From assembly GCF_020024835.1 (NCBI RefSeq), contig NZ_JAHHTD010000020.1, positions 1 through 25,364 on the forward strand: 25,364 bases of DNA, read 5' to 3'. The translations under genes were made by a program, and so were the position numbers. Every line of letters begins with the position of its first letter. Position 1 is the stretch's first letter. Origin of the DNA: Campylobacter sp. (GTDB lineage Bacteria; Campylobacterota; Campylobacteria; Campylobacterales; Campylobacteraceae). The notes beneath the pieces were generated by a model. The model had not been told where the DNA came from, made no database searches, and saw only the letters and a list, made by a program, of their open reading frames with translations. This document shows positions 23,977 to 25,364 of this stretch, piece by piece.

Positions 23977-24642
23977 TTAAATATAATCTATCATATCTTT
24001 TATTTTGGCTTGTTTAAACCCTTTTAATCTTAATATACAACTATCACACTTTCCACAAGCTTTATCTTCTCTTTCATAACAAGACCATGTATATTGCAAG
24101 GCAACATTTTCTTTAACAGCTAATGCCACAATTTGAGCTTTACTTAGATCAATCAAAGGAGTTTTTAATTGAGTTTTAAAATTTTTACTAGTTCCGCTAT
24201 TTATAAAATTATTTGCATTTTTTATAAAATTTTTAGAACAATCAGGATACCCACTGCTATCTTCTTGGACAACACCTATGAATATGCTTTCACATTTTTC
24301 TTTTTCAGCAATAGCACCTGCAATAGAAAGAAAAATACCATTTCTAAAAGGCACGTAGGTGTTTGGAAGGTCGCTTTCTTGAAATTTATCTTTTGGAATA
24401 TTTAAATTTACATCTGTTAAAGAATTTCCTCCTATGTCTGCTATAAATGAAACATTTAAAATATATTTATTTGCAATTTTTAATTCTTTACAAATTTTTT
24501 CAAAACATTCTTTTTCTTTGTGCATAGTTCTTTGATTGTAATCAAAATGCAAAGCAATTATTTCATAACCTTCTTTTTTCGCTAAGTATGCACAAAGAGT
24601 GCTATCCATTCCTCCGCTTATTATACATAAGGCTTTTTTCAT
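23977..24642 (-). CDS. queC: 7-cyano-7-deazaguanine synthase QueC
   Basis: Converts CDG to preQ0 with ATP and ammonia, a step of queuosine synthesis. The PP-loop SGGMDST is at 9-15 in the first strand. The C-terminal zinc site is complete: SC (Cys188) then CGKCDSC (Cys196, Cys199, Cys202). VPFRNGIFLSIAGAIAEK at about 97-114 and YPDCSKNF are typical too. Length of 221 residues is normal. AAAGGAAA lies 4 nt before the ATG, and TATAAT at 24681-24676 is a good -10. No other queuosine gene (queD, queE, queF) is in the window, so the pathway must be completed elsewhere. Confidence 0.96.
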   Translation of the reverse strand: MKKALCIISGGMDSTLCAYLAKKEGYEIIALHFDYNQRTMHKEKECFEKICKELKIANKYILNVSFIADIGGNSLTDVNLNIPKDKFQESDLPNTYVPFRNGIFLSIAGAIAEKEKCESIFIGVVQEDSSGYPDCSKNFIKNANNFINSGTSKNFKTQLKTPLIDLSKAQIVALAVKENVALQYTWSCYEREDKACGKCDSCILRLKGFKQAKIKDMIDYI

Positions 24643-24675
24643 ATGCTTTCCTTTGAAATTTTTGATACAATTGAA

Positions 24676-24681
24676 ATTATA
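24676..24681 (-). promoter_or_regulatory. -10 box of queC
   Basis: Perfect TATAAT on the - strand, predicting a start near 24669 and a leader of about 27 nt. It overlaps the predicted initiation region of the divergent ybeY, whose own likely -10 is TACAAT at 24666-24671 on the + strand, so the two promoters run face to face. Confidence 0.5.
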
Positions 24682-24698
24682 AAATTAAAAGGATAATA

Positions 24699-25112
24699 AT
24701 GGTTTTTTGCGAAGAAGAGATTGATATTTCCTTTCTAGAAAAAATTGCTACAAATATGAGTGATATGAATGTAGAGCTTGTTTTTGTAGATAAAATTATG
24801 ATGCATCAAATTAATTTAGAACAAAGAAAAATAGATAAAACTACTGATGTGCTCTCTTTTCCTTTAGAAAAGAATTTTCATAATTTATTGGGTTCTATTG
24901 TGATTAATATTGATGAAGTTAGAAGCAAAGCTTTGGAATTTAAGCATTCTGAAGATGAAGAAATAGCATTGTTGTTTATTCATGGTATGCTTCATTTATT
25001 AGGTTATGATCACGAAGTAGATCAAGGACAAATGAGAAAAAAAGAGAAAGAAATAATTGATTTTTTTAATCTTCCACAAAGTCTTATTATCAGAACACAA
25101 GAAGGAGAATGA
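24699..25112 (+). CDS. ybeY: Endoribonuclease YbeY
   Basis: Metal-dependent RNase for 16S rRNA 3' maturation and 70S quality control. The zinc motif HGMLHLLGYDH has His95, His99 and His105 in the family's H-x3-H-x5-H arrangement, and TTDVLSFPLE at about 48-57 is the second conserved motif. At 137 residues it is at the short end of the normal size range. AAAGGATAATA precedes the ATG. Its stop overlaps the ATG of the next gene (ATGA), so the two are probably co-translated. Confidence 0.95.
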   Translation: MVFCEEEIDISFLEKIATNMSDMNVELVFVDKIMMHQINLEQRKIDKTTDVLSFPLEKNFHNLLGSIVINIDEVRSKALEFKHSEDEEIALLFIHGMLHLLGYDHEVDQGQMRKKEKEIIDFFNLPQSLIIRTQEGE

Positions 25113-25364
25113 AAATGTTTAAGAAAGTAATTGCAAATTTTGTTTTATGTGCAAGTGTTTTAGCTTATGAAGAAGATGTTTTTAATGTGCAAATGTTAAA
25201 AGCAAAAAGGCTCAATATTTCTTTGTATGATTCGCAAAAAAGTAATACAAGTTATGGTTTTATAGAAGATAACAATAGCAGTTATGGTTTTTTAGGCAAT
25301 GTCAATAAAAATGGATATTTGGTAGATGTTGATAATTATGGTTCTTGTTTGATAAAAAATATTA
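25109..25364 (+). CDS. Exported protein of unknown function (3' partial)
   Basis: Open frame running off the right edge, without stop. Start is probably the ATG at 25109 (overlapping the ybeY stop as ATGA, with AAGGAG at 25102-25107 rather close), or the ATG at 25115, which is better spaced from it. The N-terminus is a signal peptide: Met-Phe-Lys-Lys, hydrophobic VIANFVLCASVLAY, cleavage near residue 18 before EEDVF. The mature start contains a short repeat, TSYGFIEDNN then SSYGFLGNVN. Nothing identifies the family from the 85 residues in view. It may be a periplasmic or cell-surface protein. Confidence 0.7.
   Translation, partial: MKMFKKVIANFVLCASVLAYEEDVFNVQMLKAKRLNISLYDSQKSNTSYGFIEDNNSSYGFLGNVNKNGYLVDVDNYGSCLIKNI

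Noticed and set aside
1..25364. tRNA, rRNA, CRISPR, transposase, integrase, toxin-antitoxin or restriction genes
   Set aside because: I looked in every intergenic gap and in all frames for these and saw none; no gap exceeds about 190 bp and base composition looks uniform, so there is no sign of an island.

Overview
The window is very AT-rich (by eye roughly 70-75% A+T), densely packed and without any intergenic gap above about 190 bp. Gene content and order, protein style (Lys/Asn/Ile-rich), AAGGA-type ribosome binding sites and TATAAT boxes mostly lacking a -35 all point to an epsilonproteobacterium of the genus Campylobacter. A member of the C. lari group is my best guess, from recall and not from a search. 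From memory, C. jejuni carries the ctpA-pur-plsC-crcB-htpG/clpB block, the hydABCD block and the gltX-yggT-slt/mobB-fbp-metG block at separate loci, so their adjacency here would reflect lineage-specific rearrangement.

Layout. (1) 1-529 (+): the end of a molybdopterin adenylyltransferase gene (mog), converging on (2) 629-7625 (-): an eight-gene, tightly coupled operon read as ctpA, purC, purS, purQ, an SH3-type envelope protein, plsC, crcB, htpG. It mixes purine synthesis, envelope biogenesis, fluoride export and an Hsp90 chaperone. (3) 7811-10393 (+): clpB, divergent from ctpA, with a TTGACA-17-TATAAT promoter and a possible HspR (HAIR-like) site. (4) 10545-14639 (+): hydABCD, a membrane-bound uptake [NiFe] hydrogenase (Tat-exported small subunit, large subunit, cytochrome b, maturation protease), ended by a hairpin shared with (5) 14669-15091 (-), a small PepSY-like periplasmic protein. 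(6) 15221-18444 (+): gltX, yggT, slt. (7) 18341-18826 (-): a lipoprotein whose 3' end overlaps slt by 104 bp on the opposite strand. (8) 18907-23279 (+): mobB, fbp, a 64-aa Cys-rich protein, metG and a degenerate Mur-ligase-like protein. (9) 23341-24642 (-): yceI and queC, separated by a striking near-perfect palindrome over the yceI promoter. (10) 24699-25364 (+): ybeY and the start of an exported protein of unknown function that runs off the window.

Taken together this is a chromosomal housekeeping region. The hydrogenase feeds electrons from H2 to the quinone pool; mog and mobB both serve molybdenum cofactor synthesis; fbp supports gluconeogenesis in a genus that does not use glucose by standard glycolysis. 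I found no tRNA, rRNA, CRISPR array, insertion sequence, prophage or toxin-antitoxin module. I also found no convincing undescribed multi-gene system. The best leads are the yceI palindrome, the antisense slt/lipoprotein overlap, the P-loop-less Mur-like protein and the small Cys-rich protein next to metG.
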